Below, piece by piece: positions 18,415 through 26,327 of a stretch of 64,000 nt of DNA. Position 1 is the stretch's first letter, and every line of letters begins with the position of its first letter. The translations under genes were made by a program, and so were the position numbers. The notes under the pieces were generated by a model, which was not told the origin of the DNA, searched no databases, and saw only the letters and a list, made by a program, of their open reading frames with translations. The stretch is from JBNKZU01 sp050301795 (GTDB lineage Bacteria; Pseudomonadota; Gammaproteobacteria; Thiohalomonadales; Thiohalomonadaceae), in the NCBI GenBank assembly GCA_050301795.1, contig JBNKZU010000018.1:96644-160643 (forward strand). Reading direction: 5' to 3'.

Positions 18415-20331
18415 TTATGTTCCGAAGGACTTATTAAGACTATGTTGTGTGTTGACCCAAACACCATCATAAGATTCGAATGCTGGCTCAGCTGAACGTA
18501 AAACGCTTGCTAAAATATCAAAGGTTTGTGAAACATTTTCATACAGATCTGAAACCGATATAAAGCGATAGGCTTCGAACGCGGTGTTTGAGCGAATACG
18601 ATTTCCTAACTCTATCGGCAATAAATCGCCATCAAAATAGATTGCGATACTCTTTTTATTGAGTCCAGGGAAATGCGGTACATACATCAACACACCGCCA
18701 TCATCCTCTAATGCCAGTATGCTGTTTATCGGTTTACTCCATTCGGTTGAGCCACTTTGCACAACAAGATGCAGAGGAACGCACTTCACTCCAATCTGTT
18801 TAATCCCAAGTATCCATTTGCCATCGTTACTATTACGGAGCCATCGAACCTCCCCTAATCGCCATCCACCTTCACCTTGCTTTAAAACACCAAGCAACTC
18901 ACCAACCCTAAAGCGTTGTGATTTCGGCTCTGAAAGGGAGATACAGAAGCCGCCATCGCTCACATTGACCTCTCTTGCACGAAGTGGATCAATCGAAACA
19001 TCATGGCTATGGTCGCTCCAGTGAAGTTTCTGTTTAGCTTCTTCAAGTGCGGCCTTTTGTACCTTTAGATCACCCTGAAAACTCATACTCCAGACATCAA
19101 GTTCACTTCTTGTATGTTCTAATCCGGGAACACTCGTCGCGCAGGCTTGCTCCACCTCTTCTTCGAGCTCCTTTTCGCGCATTTTTTGTTCTTGAATTAT
19201 CTCATTTTTAGTGGCTATCTCAGCTCGTCTCTTTTTGTCGCGCCAGTCGCCTTTTATAGCTTGATGGATAGCAAGGAAACCGATGGTTATTAAGTATTTA
19301 CTTGTGCCCTCTTTGCGCTCTTCACGGATCCCGGTTAATGCTTCAAGCTGGTTTTTGATCATAAACAGTGTATCGAGTGGCAGCTTAAGCTTCTCATTGA
19401 TGCGGGCAATGCCTGTTGTGTTTCCAGTTGCGTATCGTTCGATGTTGTTAAACAAACTATTGACGTTCAGGTATATCGTCTGTCCTTTATATTGGCGATT
19501 CTCTTCATCGTTCATGGCAGTCGGCGGTCTGCCGCTCTCAAATCGCAAAGGTATCGCTTTGACCGAACTTAAAGGGTTTGGCTCTTTTTCGAGTTTGATT
19601 GATCCACCCCAATCCAGCAGCAGTTCATGAATCGATTTGAGCAGATCCCGACGGAAGCTTCCCGGAGAGAGCAGAGAAAAGAAAAGTATTCGCGTAAAAA
19701 GCTGCTCTACCGAGATAGCTTTGGTGAAGAGAGTATCCTTAAATTCGTAACTGAGACATTTGAATTCAATAGACTTGTTATAGACATGATAGGTATAGAG
19801 CCAAAGATCTTGCGGGTATGGCATCTGCAACAAACGAAAAACACATGCACTCTCGCCTAGGTATTCAAAGATTCGAAAATAGAATTTGGCAAGCATGCGC
19901 CGCTTAATTAACCGACTCTGCCAACACTCTGCTTTACTGCTATGTATTAAGATCCGGTATCCGATAATCAACTGTGAATACATTCGGTTAAGCAATAATG
20001 CAACGCGATAACTACGCTCGTTTACTGGATAGCCTTCAACGGCAAGCAGGTGCTGCATTGAGGCCATTGCTGGAATGATTTTATCGTGCAGAGCCTCCAG
20101 GAATTCGTGACGTTGCACGACAGGATAATCATAGTGATTGACAAAATTTAGTACGCGATAGCACGTCCGCATCAATTCTGCGCTGTCTCCCATCGGGAGG
20201 GAACCTATCCAACTTTGGATATGTTTTGTTGAAAGATCAAAGTCACCTTCCCGCAGCCGCTGCAGGTCAGGTTTTTTTATTGAGAGAGAGTTAAGTATCT
20301 CGTCTCTTATAGAAATTCCCGTTTTCATCAT
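18415..20331 (-). CDS. Large protein with C-terminal PilZ-like domain
   Basis: A 638-residue soluble protein without signal peptide or membrane segments. About 330 helical residues of unrecognised type come first, then a possible DNA- or protein-binding segment (about 300-350), a coiled coil rich in K/E (about 365-400), and a region near residues 445-510 that resembles a PilZ domain: 'REVNVSDGGFCISL' contains the NxSxxG motif and preceding arginines needed for c-di-GMP binding. I therefore infer a c-di-GMP effector; the partner and output are unknown. The start has GGAG just upstream (ATG 20331 or 20328). It converges with rapA. Confidence 0.65.
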   Translation of the reverse strand: MMKTGISIRDEILNSLSIKKPDLQRLREGDFDLSTKHIQSWIGSLPMGDSAELMRTCYRVLNFVNHYDYPVVQRHEFLEALHDKIIPAMASMQHLLAVEGYPVNERSYRVALLLNRMYSQLIIGYRILIHSSKAECWQSRLIKRRMLAKFYFRIFEYLGESACVFRLLQMPYPQDLWLYTYHVYNKSIEFKCLSYEFKDTLFTKAISVEQLFTRILFFSLLSPGSFRRDLLKSIHELLLDWGGSIKLEKEPNPLSSVKAIPLRFESGRPPTAMNDEENRQYKGQTIYLNVNSLFNNIERYATGNTTGIARINEKLKLPLDTLFMIKNQLEALTGIREERKEGTSKYLITIGFLAIHQAIKGDWRDKKRRAEIATKNEIIQEQKMREKELEEEVEQACATSVPGLEHTRSELDVWSMSFQGDLKVQKAALEEAKQKLHWSDHSHDVSIDPLRAREVNVSDGGFCISLSEPKSQRFRVGELLGVLKQGEGGWRLGEVRWLRNSNDGKWILGIKQIGVKCVPLHLVVQSGSTEWSKPINSILALEDDGGVLMYVPHFPGLNKKSIAIYFDGDLLPIELGNRIRSNTAFEAYRFISVSDLYENVSQTFDILASVLRSAEPAFESYDGVWVNTQHSLNKSFGT

Positions 20332-20661
20332 TCACTCCATCAGCCATCCAGAGTAATAAATTAATATTTCCTGATACTTTATTAGCCTGTTTTCAACAAA
20401 AATGCGAGTTTAACCACATCTTTGAACGCAATATTTTCCAAGTGTAACTCACATTTCAATTTGACAGAAATACAAGGTTATTCGGGATTTTATCCAACAA
20501 GATCATTGATTTAGCTTGATTAGCTGATAGATTGATAGAGCATGAACAACCAGATACGGCTCATCTATAACCCAGTTCCAATATTGCATCTCGTCGGGCG
20601 CAATGATTTACCAACATCGCCAAGGGTCTTGCCGTTACCTCTGTTTGGATAACAAACGGTT
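20332..20661. other. Intergenic region between two minus-strand genes
   Basis: AT-rich and without a trustworthy gene. A plus-strand frame of 36 codons at 20542 has no ribosome binding site. The promoter of the PilZ-like gene must lie in the left part, but no clear -35/-10 pair stands out. Confidence 0.3.
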
Positions 20662-21222
20662 TTAGTTCTTGTGTTTGATCTTGGCTGTTGCCCACGGATT
20701 AAGTGGCTCCGGGGTACTTAAATCTGACGGCGCCTGTGTTTCGGTCGCGCTTTTGCTTTGAGGACGTTTTTCACGATGACTTTTGGGTTGCTTGTCGCGT
20801 GTTACGCTCTTTGGTTTATTCTGCTTTGGACGATTAGTGGCACGAAGATCAAACTCTGTTGCTCTCTTCTCGCGCTTTTCACGTTGTTGCTCGGCATCTT
20901 CCAGACTTAACACTGCCGGCTCTCCAGGTGTTTGTGCTTCGGGGATGATGCGATCACGTGGTGATAACTGTAGTTGATCCGCCGAGGGTTTCGGCAGGTT
21001 CTTAAATTGATAAAGATAAAATGCCTCGATCTTTTCTCGTGCCCAGTCGGTCTTTTTAATGAATTTAAGACTGGATTCGATGCTGGGGTTACTCTTAAAA
21101 CAGTTGATGTTTAGATAGGCATAGAGAAGCTCAAAACCATAATGATCAACGATCTCTGTTAGTAATCGTTTTAGACCAACGCCATGCAACGGGTTATTTT
21201 TATAATTAATCTCATCATTCAT
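20662..21222 (-). CDS. VF530 family DNA-binding protein with basic tail
   Basis: The N-terminal 75 residues match the VF530 (DUF2132) fold: 'NNPLHGVGLKRLLTEIVDHYGFE', 'YLNINCFKSNPSIESSLKFI' and 'KTDWAREKIEAFYLY' regions. VF530 proteins are small double-helix-hairpin DNA-binding domains. Here a further 110 residues follow, strongly basic and low-complexity (repeated RExR, KPKS, QPK segments), probably disordered and nucleic-acid binding. ATG 21222 is chosen because GGAT lies at proper distance; ATG 21237 would add five residues. Transcribed in the same direction as rsgA with a 71-base gap. Confidence 0.8.
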   Translation of the reverse strand: MNDEINYKNNPLHGVGLKRLLTEIVDHYGFELLYAYLNINCFKSNPSIESSLKFIKKTDWAREKIEAFYLYQFKNLPKPSADQLQLSPRDRIIPEAQTPGEPAVLSLEDAEQQREKREKRATEFDLRATNRPKQNKPKSVTRDKQPKSHREKRPQSKSATETQAPSDLSTPEPLNPWATAKIKHKN

Positions 21223-21293
21223 TCGATTATCCAGCATTAATATATGTCATAACGAGACTATACCGTCTTCTTATTAAAATTAGTGGCATATCG

Positions 21294-22361
21294 CTATCTT
21301 TTTCTAAGATCCTTCTTTGCATTTTTTATATATTTCCCAAAATCCTTATCCTTCTGACGTTTCTCAGCATAGGACATCTGATAAAAATCTGACTCTGACC
21401 TGAGCTTAATAAAGTTGTGGTAGTGTTCGATATCAATTTCACCATCATCAATCGCCTTTAATACTGCACAACCCGGCTCATTCGAATGAGAGCAATCACT
21501 AAACCGACATTGCGATGCGAGAGACGAGATATCGGAATAACTAGCCGTAATCCCATCTTCGACGTCGAGCACGCCGAACTCCCTCATTCCGGGATTATCA
21601 ATCACAATCGCACCGTTTTTCAGGATCATAAGCTGACGTCGAACCGTGGTATGTCTACCCTCTCCTGAATCGCTGACATGCTTGGTTTCGAGCTGCTCCT
21701 CTCCCATCAGACGATTGATCAGTGTGCTTTTACCAACCCCCGATGATCCGACAATGGTATAGGTCTTTGTCGGTTGTAGTAGTGCCTTAACACTATCCAC
21801 ACCATCACCACTGATATTGCTTATGGGGATTATCGCTTCGGAGATCCCTGATTGCTTGATTCTATCGATTAGGTCATCTAACTCTTGAGGGGTGATCAGA
21901 TCTGTTTTAGTCAACAGGATAACCGGTGTCGCTCCCCCCTCCCTGACCATAACCAAATAGCGCTCCAAGCGTTTAATGTTAAAGTCGTAGTGACACGACT
22001 GCACAATGATCACCACATCAATATTTGAAGAGATCATTTGAACATCAACCGACTCACCCACCGCCTTGCGACGAAGATGGCTTTGTCTTTTTAACACTTG
22101 GTGAATTACACCGTAATCATCATGTTCGGTTTTGCTTACACAAACCCAATCACCAACACAGGGATGTTCATCTGATGATTCATGCTGATAGATAAATCTT
22201 CCTGATAGTCGAGCTGCATAAACGTCTTCAGCGTTGGAAAGAGTATACTGGTCACGATCAACTGTTATCACTCGCGCAAATGTATGTTGTGACTCACATT
22301 CGATAGATTGATGATCAAACCACTCATTCCATCCCAGTTTATTTAGTAATGATGTATCCAT
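21294..22361 (-). CDS. rsgA: Ribosome biogenesis GTPase RsgA
   Basis: Circularly permuted GTPase that checks the late 30S subunit. An OB fold occupies about residues 30-110, then G4 'LLTKTDL', G1 P-loop 'VGSSGVGKSTLINRL' near 205 and G3 'DNPGMREFG' follow in permuted order; a zinc finger 'CRFSDCSHSNEPGC' lies near 290-303. Length 355 is normal. It is the last gene of a minus-strand translation cluster efpL-arfB-76-aa ORF-rsgA. Confidence 0.96.
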   Translation of the reverse strand: MDTSLLNKLGWNEWFDHQSIECESQHTFARVITVDRDQYTLSNAEDVYAARLSGRFIYQHESSDEHPCVGDWVCVSKTEHDDYGVIHQVLKRQSHLRRKAVGESVDVQMISSNIDVVIIVQSCHYDFNIKRLERYLVMVREGGATPVILLTKTDLITPQELDDLIDRIKQSGISEAIIPISNISGDGVDSVKALLQPTKTYTIVGSSGVGKSTLINRLMGEEQLETKHVSDSGEGRHTTVRRQLMILKNGAIVIDNPGMREFGVLDVEDGITASYSDISSLASQCRFSDCSHSNEPGCAVLKAIDDGEIDIEHYHNFIKLRSESDFYQMSYAEKRQKDKDFGKYIKNAKKDLRKR

Positions 22362-22375
22362 TTGAGACTCTTTAA

Positions 22376-22606
22376 TTAACCATTCACCCGTGTTACCGGG
22401 ATTAGAATATTGCGTGGAGCACCCACTATTTCACATAAGATTGCTGCTTCACCAGTATAACCTTGCAACTCAAGAGATGTTGCCATATCCCTGCTCAACG
22501 ATATGGCCTTTGCACTCATCGAACACAAGGTGGGTGATGAGTTAGCCAGAATCGTCATAACACCATGGCAAGCGATGCGGTTTGAAATGCTATGGTGATT
22601 AATCAT
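22376..22606 (-). CDS. Hypothetical 76-aa protein in the arfB-rsgA gap
   Basis: Unrecognised. The frame fills the only gap between arfB and rsgA. ATG 22606 overlaps the arfB stop codon by 8 bases, and a CAGGG sequence upstream could serve as ribosome binding site. The predicted protein has a Ser/Cys-containing N-terminal half and a hydrophobic, mixed C-terminal part ending 'ILIPVTRVNG'. Position and overlap suggest cotranslation with arfB; I cannot assign a fold. It could still be a chance frame. Confidence 0.4.
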   Translation of the reverse strand: MINHHSISNRIACHGVMTILANSSPTLCSMSAKAISLSRDMATSLELQGYTGEAAILCEIVGAPRNILIPVTRVNG

Positions 22607-23012
22607 CAACCCTGCCCCTGAGTCTTTTTAATGCCCCTCTTTTACTCTTATGCTCTAAGCGTCGTTTATGAGAAGCCTGACTAGGTTTGGTTGCAATTCG
22701 CTTTTTGCGAGTGACTGCCACTGACTGAATGATTCGCTTTAGCTTTTGCAACGCATCGCTTCGGTTCATCTCCTGACTGCGATAGCGTTGTGACTTTATG
22801 ATGATCTCACCGTCGTTGGTTATGTTCTGATTGTTCAGCGCCAGTAATCTTTCTTTATAAAAAACAGGTAGTGATGATTTCTCAATATCAAACCGCAGAT
22901 GAATCGCAGTGGAAACCTTATTGACATGCTGCCCGCCCGCACCTTGAGCTCGGATAGCACTCAGCACGATCTCTTTATCGGGAATTGAAACATTGGATGA
23001 TATATGCAGCAT
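22599..23012 (-). CDS. arfB: Alternative ribosome-rescue factor ArfB
   Basis: Release-factor-like peptidyl-tRNA hydrolase (YaeJ) that frees ribosomes stalled on broken mRNA. The catalytic GGQ is in 'RAQGAGGQHVNKVST' at about residues 25-27, and the basic C-terminal tail that enters the mRNA channel is present ('RKKRIATKPSQASHKRR'). The 137-residue length is standard. It lies 11 bases downstream of efpL and overlaps the next small frame, indicating an operon. Confidence 0.95.
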   Translation of the reverse strand: MLHISSNVSIPDKEIVLSAIRAQGAGGQHVNKVSTAIHLRFDIEKSSLPVFYKERLLALNNQNITNDGEIIIKSQRYRSQEMNRSDALQKLKRIIQSVAVTRKKRIATKPSQASHKRRLEHKSKRGALKRLRGRVDD

Positions 23013-23023
23013 GAGATTGTCGA

Positions 23024-23590
23024 TTATGCGCGTGAGACAAACTTGCCGGTTACGGTGTTGACCTTAATCATCTCTCCCGATTCTAGATACTCCGGAACCT
23101 GAACCTCGATACCAGTCGATAGTCTAGCCGGTTTGGTTCGTGCTGATGCGGATGCACCTTTTATGCCCGGAGCGGTATCCACAACCATCAGGGTTACCGA
23201 CGTTGGTAATTCGATCCCTAACAGAATGCCATCCATAATCAGCGCGATTATCCCCTCAAGTCCATCGGTAAGATACCCGACTTGCTCATCAAGAACCTCA
23301 GCATTGAGTGAGTATTGAGTGTAATCATCCATATTCATAAAGACATAGTTATCTCCATCCTGATAGGAGTACTGAACCTGTGTACGGATGCAGTCTGCCG
23401 CCTTGAGAACGATCTCACCTTTAAAGGATTCATCCAGCTTCTGTCCGGTTTTAAGGTTGGTAAAACGCACCTTGTAGAGTGTTGATGCTCCGCGTGAGGA
23501 TGGGCTTTTAGCATCCACACTCTTTACCGCATAGGGATCACCGTTAATCTCGATAACCATCCCTTTTTTTAATTCGCTCGCCTTTGGCAC
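23024..23590 (-). CDS. efpL: Elongation factor P-like protein EfpL (YeiP)
   Basis: EF-P paralogue that helps ribosomes through difficult peptide bonds such as polyproline stretches. The 188 residues show the three EF-P domains. The tip loop reads 'SPSSRGASTLYKV', with Arg where EF-P has its modified Lys, which distinguishes EfpL from Efp. The conserved C-terminal 'VVDTAPGIKGASASARTKPA' region is intact. First gene of the efpL-arfB-rsgA cluster; divergent from the DUF3820 gene. Confidence 0.95.
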   Translation of the reverse strand: MPKASELKKGMVIEINGDPYAVKSVDAKSPSSRGASTLYKVRFTNLKTGQKLDESFKGEIVLKAADCIRTQVQYSYQDGDNYVFMNMDDYTQYSLNAEVLDEQVGYLTDGLEGIIALIMDGILLGIELPTSVTLMVVDTAPGIKGASASARTKPARLSTGIEVQVPEYLESGEMIKVNTVTGKFVSRA

Positions 23591-23620
23591 TGTTTAAACC
23601 CTTATAGTCATATTGGTGTT

Positions 23621-23634
23621 GGGGCGCTATTATC
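23621..23634 (-). promoter_or_regulatory. Probable -10 with GC-rich discriminator upstream of efpL
   Basis: On the minus strand GATAATAGCGCCCC lies 31 bases before the efpL start; it is nearly identical to the sequence upstream of DUF2288. Confidence 0.45.
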
Positions 23635-23661
23635 CTTGATTCTCAATACAAATGAACAGCC

Positions 23662-23877
23662 ATGTTTAATAAAACTGATCTACTGAAGATCGCCCGTATG
23701 AAGATGCCTTTCGGCAAATACAAAGATCGTCTGTTGATTGATCTTCCTGAACCCTATCTTCTATGGTTTGCTAATCGAGGTTTTCCAGATGGTGATCTGG
23801 GAAGATTGATGGCTCTGACATTAGAGATAAAGATCAATGGTCTGGATAATCTGATAAAACCACTTAAGTATTCATAA
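23662..23877 (+). CDS. DUF3820 family protein
   Basis: A 71-residue protein of the DUF3820 family, recognised by 'KMPFGKYKDRLLIDLPEPYLLWFANRGFP' region (residues 13-42) in which 'MPFGKYKG.. L.DLP..YL.WF' is the family pattern. Related proteins have been called quorum-sensing-regulated virulence factors, but the role is unsettled. Divergent from efpL. Confidence 0.88.
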   Translation: MFNKTDLLKIARMKMPFGKYKDRLLIDLPEPYLLWFANRGFPDGDLGRLMALTLEIKINGLDNLIKPLKYS

Positions 23878-24064
23878 AAGATGCATTGATACTCAGCGTA
23901 ACGCCTCCCTGGGTGACTCGAATCATGGCACAAGACACACTTCTGAGAACAAGGTGTGTAATCCCGTTGTAGTGATCACCAGATACCACATAACACCCTT
24001 TTAAAATAGCGAGGACAGGAGGGAGAGTTTTATCTTTATCGCTCTCTCTTTTTAAAGGAGGGGC
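23878..24064. other. Leader-like region before a possible small gene
   Basis: Holds an imperfect hairpin CACACTT/AAGGTGTG near 23935-23960 and a second one (GGGAGAG at about 24031-24037 pairing with CTCTCTC near 24050, followed by TTTTT) that could terminate or attenuate transcription. The AAAGGAGG ribosome binding site of the 51-aa frame follows directly. Confidence 0.35.
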
Positions 24065-24220
24065 ATGAAGTTACAGGAGGTGATAAGTGGTGAAGGGTTT
24101 GTTTCGTTTTTCCTGTTAACGTCTATACTTTATATGGAAGAGGCTGCGATTATTATAAATAGATTAGATTTGTTAGCTAAAGTGTTATTGGCACCACTGA
24201 TTAAACACAAGGAGAACTGA
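24065..24220 (+). CDS. Possible small hydrophobic protein (51 aa)
   Basis: ATG 24065 is preceded by an excellent AAAGGAGG ribosome binding site. The 51 codons encode a largely hydrophobic peptide with 'GFVSFFLLTSILYM' near residues 11-24, a second hydrophobic part 'LLAKVLLAPLI' and a lysine-containing C-terminus. No family is recognised. It lies 54 bases upstream of the hemerythrin gene, in the same direction. The strong translation signal is the main support; the frame is short enough to be chance. Confidence 0.4.
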   Translation: MKLQEVISGEGFVSFFLLTSILYMEEAAIIINRLDLLAKVLLAPLIKHKEN

Positions 24221-24274
24221 GTTATACAGGGTTTATATGGACATGCTTCCACAGTAATATTCGGGAGAATTGTT

Positions 24275-24688
24275 ATGAACCTAGAAACTCGCCCTATCGA
24301 ATGGTCTGAGGATCTCAGCACCGGCAACACACTTATCGATAACGAACATCGGCATTTTATCTCTCAGGTGAAAGAGCTTAATCGTGCACTGATAGATCAT
24401 AAAGAGAAGAGTGAAATAGTTGAGATACTAAACCGCGCACTTTCTGACACTAAAACACACTTTGTCTCCGAGGAGAACTTTTTCTCTCAAGATAACTACC
24501 CAAAAGCTGGTGAGCATGCAAGGAAACATCAGGAGTTACTCAAACAGATTTCCATTGCTATGGAGCATATCTCTCACAGCCATTTCAGCAAAGAGTGGAT
24601 CGGAATCGCGCTCTCAATTCGAACAACTCTGGTTGATCATATTCTGATTGATGATATGGAATATATTCAGTACCTGCGTTCGAAATGA
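24275..24688 (+). CDS. Bacteriohemerythrin
   Basis: Di-iron, oxygen-binding four-helix bundle of 137 residues. All usual ligands are visible in order: His in 'DNEHRHF' (about 23-25), His and Glu in 'THFVSEENFF' (about 61-65), two His in 'HARKHQELL' (about 79-83), and His-x4-Asp in 'DHILIDDMEY' (about 122-127). No fused domain, so it probably acts as an oxygen carrier or sensor in the cytoplasm. A GGGAG ribosome binding site supports the start. Confidence 0.93.
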   Translation: MNLETRPIEWSEDLSTGNTLIDNEHRHFISQVKELNRALIDHKEKSEIVEILNRALSDTKTHFVSEENFFSQDNYPKAGEHARKHQELLKQISIAMEHISHSHFSKEWIGIALSIRTTLVDHILIDDMEYIQYLRSK

Positions 24689-24700
24689 GGATTTGAAAGT

Positions 24701-26134
24701 TTAATAGATGCCGACATCGAAGTAAGAACGCGCGATTTTCTTCAGCGCAATGACGTAGGCTGCGGTTCGATAATCGGTGATCTCATCATATTGATTCTTT
24801 ACCTGAATAATATCTTGCAGCGCCAATCTCATGCTGTCGTCTAAACCTGAGCGCACCAACTCCAACTCATCTGCACCATGAATCAGATCTCGTCTAAAGA
24901 CATCCTGTACCTGTGAACCTGAAATCCCTTCAATGGCATCAATGATCATCTTGCCTCGACGCTCATCATAGCGTCGCTCCATGCGTCCAAAGCGGATATG
25001 TGTTTGGTTTCTGATCCATTCAAAGTACGAGACAATCACACCACCGGCATTCATATAAGCATCGGGGAGGATTGTTTTGCCGTTATTGTGCAGGATCGCA
25101 TCGGCCTCATAGGTTACTGGTCCATTTGCGGCCTCGGCGATCATTTTTGCTTTAATGCGATCAGCATTCTCGGTATTAATCACACCTTCCATTGCGGCAG
25201 GAATAAGAATGTCGCACTCATACTCAAGAACCGACGCACCATCCTCGATATACTCAACACCTTCGGTTTGATAGTCGGCTAACCCTTTGTCCAGTAGCTT
25301 ATGTTGATAGATCTCTTCAACATTCAGACCGGATTCACAGTAGAGTGCACCATCTCGTTCGATGATCGCGATTATCGTGCAACCATCCTCCTCACTTAGA
25401 AATTTAGCCGCATGATAGCCAACATTGCCAAGCCCCTGAATGATGACCGTTTTACCCATGAGATCACCGTCAAATCCTGCTGCCTTCACTTCGGCAGGGT
25501 GGCGGAAAAACTCCTGAAGCGCATATTGAACACCGCGACCAGTTGCCTCAACACGGCCAAATATTCCGCCATCCTCTACCGGTTTTCCGGTAACACAAGC
25601 GCTATGGTTGATATCCTCTGGATGAAGATGTTTGTAGGTATCAACTATCCAGGCCATCTCGCGTTGACCTGTTCCAACATCGGGAGCTGGAACGTTACTC
25701 GCAGGGCTTAAAAAGCCTTTTTTAATTAACTCACTGGCAAAACGACGGGTTATTCGTTGAAGTTGATCTCGGGTATAGTTTGTCGGATCGATGTGTAAAC
25801 CACCTTTAGAACCACCAAACGGAACATCAACAATGGCGCATTTGTAGGTCATGAGTGCAGCTAACGCCTCAGTGTCCTGCTGGTCAACCATCGGGGCATA
25901 TCTGATCCCCCCCTTAGATGGCAGTTTATGAATACTATGAACTGCGCGCCAACCAGTAAAGATCTCCAGCTTTCCATCAATGTCGACGGGAAAGGTGACC
26001 TGTAGAACCGATGTGCACGCCTTAATAGCGGCACCAATATTTTCGTCAAGTTTAAGAACGCAGATCGCACGATCCACCATCTTGTCGACACTTTCACGAA
26101 ACTGCAAACCGCTAGTCACTTCAGGGACAGTCAT
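24701..26134 (-). CDS. Glu/Leu/Phe/Val dehydrogenase (glutamate dehydrogenase)
   Basis: Interconverts glutamate and 2-oxoglutarate plus ammonia. The 477 residues show the dimerisation/catalytic domain with 'DVPFGGSKGGLHID' (catalytic Lys near residue 110) and 'PAPDVGTGQREMAWI', then a Rossmann domain starting 'VIIQGLGNVGYHAAKFL' near 235. Overall it looks like the catabolic NAD-type. It has slightly longer spacing than the 420-450 residue norm. Substrate preference among amino acids is not certain, so no symbol is given. Transcribed alone on the minus strand. Confidence 0.9.
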   Translation of the reverse strand: MTVPEVTSGLQFRESVDKMVDRAICVLKLDENIGAAIKACTSVLQVTFPVDIDGKLEIFTGWRAVHSIHKLPSKGGIRYAPMVDQQDTEALAALMTYKCAIVDVPFGGSKGGLHIDPTNYTRDQLQRITRRFASELIKKGFLSPASNVPAPDVGTGQREMAWIVDTYKHLHPEDINHSACVTGKPVEDGGIFGRVEATGRGVQYALQEFFRHPAEVKAAGFDGDLMGKTVIIQGLGNVGYHAAKFLSEEDGCTIIAIIERDGALYCESGLNVEEIYQHKLLDKGLADYQTEGVEYIEDGASVLEYECDILIPAAMEGVINTENADRIKAKMIAEAANGPVTYEADAILHNNGKTILPDAYMNAGGVIVSYFEWIRNQTHIRFGRMERRYDERRGKMIIDAIEGISGSQVQDVFRRDLIHGADELELVRSGLDDSMRLALQDIIQVKNQYDEITDYRTAAYVIALKKIARSYFDVGIY

Positions 26135-26327
26135 CTCTACCTCGACATCAAATTGTTGATTAAACCATCAAAAGCATAGCCAATATTCTTTGGTATTTCC
26201 GACAAAAGGCTAAAAGCATAATTGGCCAGGGAGTGTCTAGGGTCTGTTAAGTCATCTCCCTGATTAAATCATAATGCCTGAAAAATCTTATCAAAGAACA
26301 CCCCTATCGGTCATGAGATAGTTTTTT

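Noticed and set aside
20542..20652. 36-codon plus-strand frame in the gap before VF530
   Set aside because: No ribosome binding site, no recognisable features, and opposite in direction to both neighbours.
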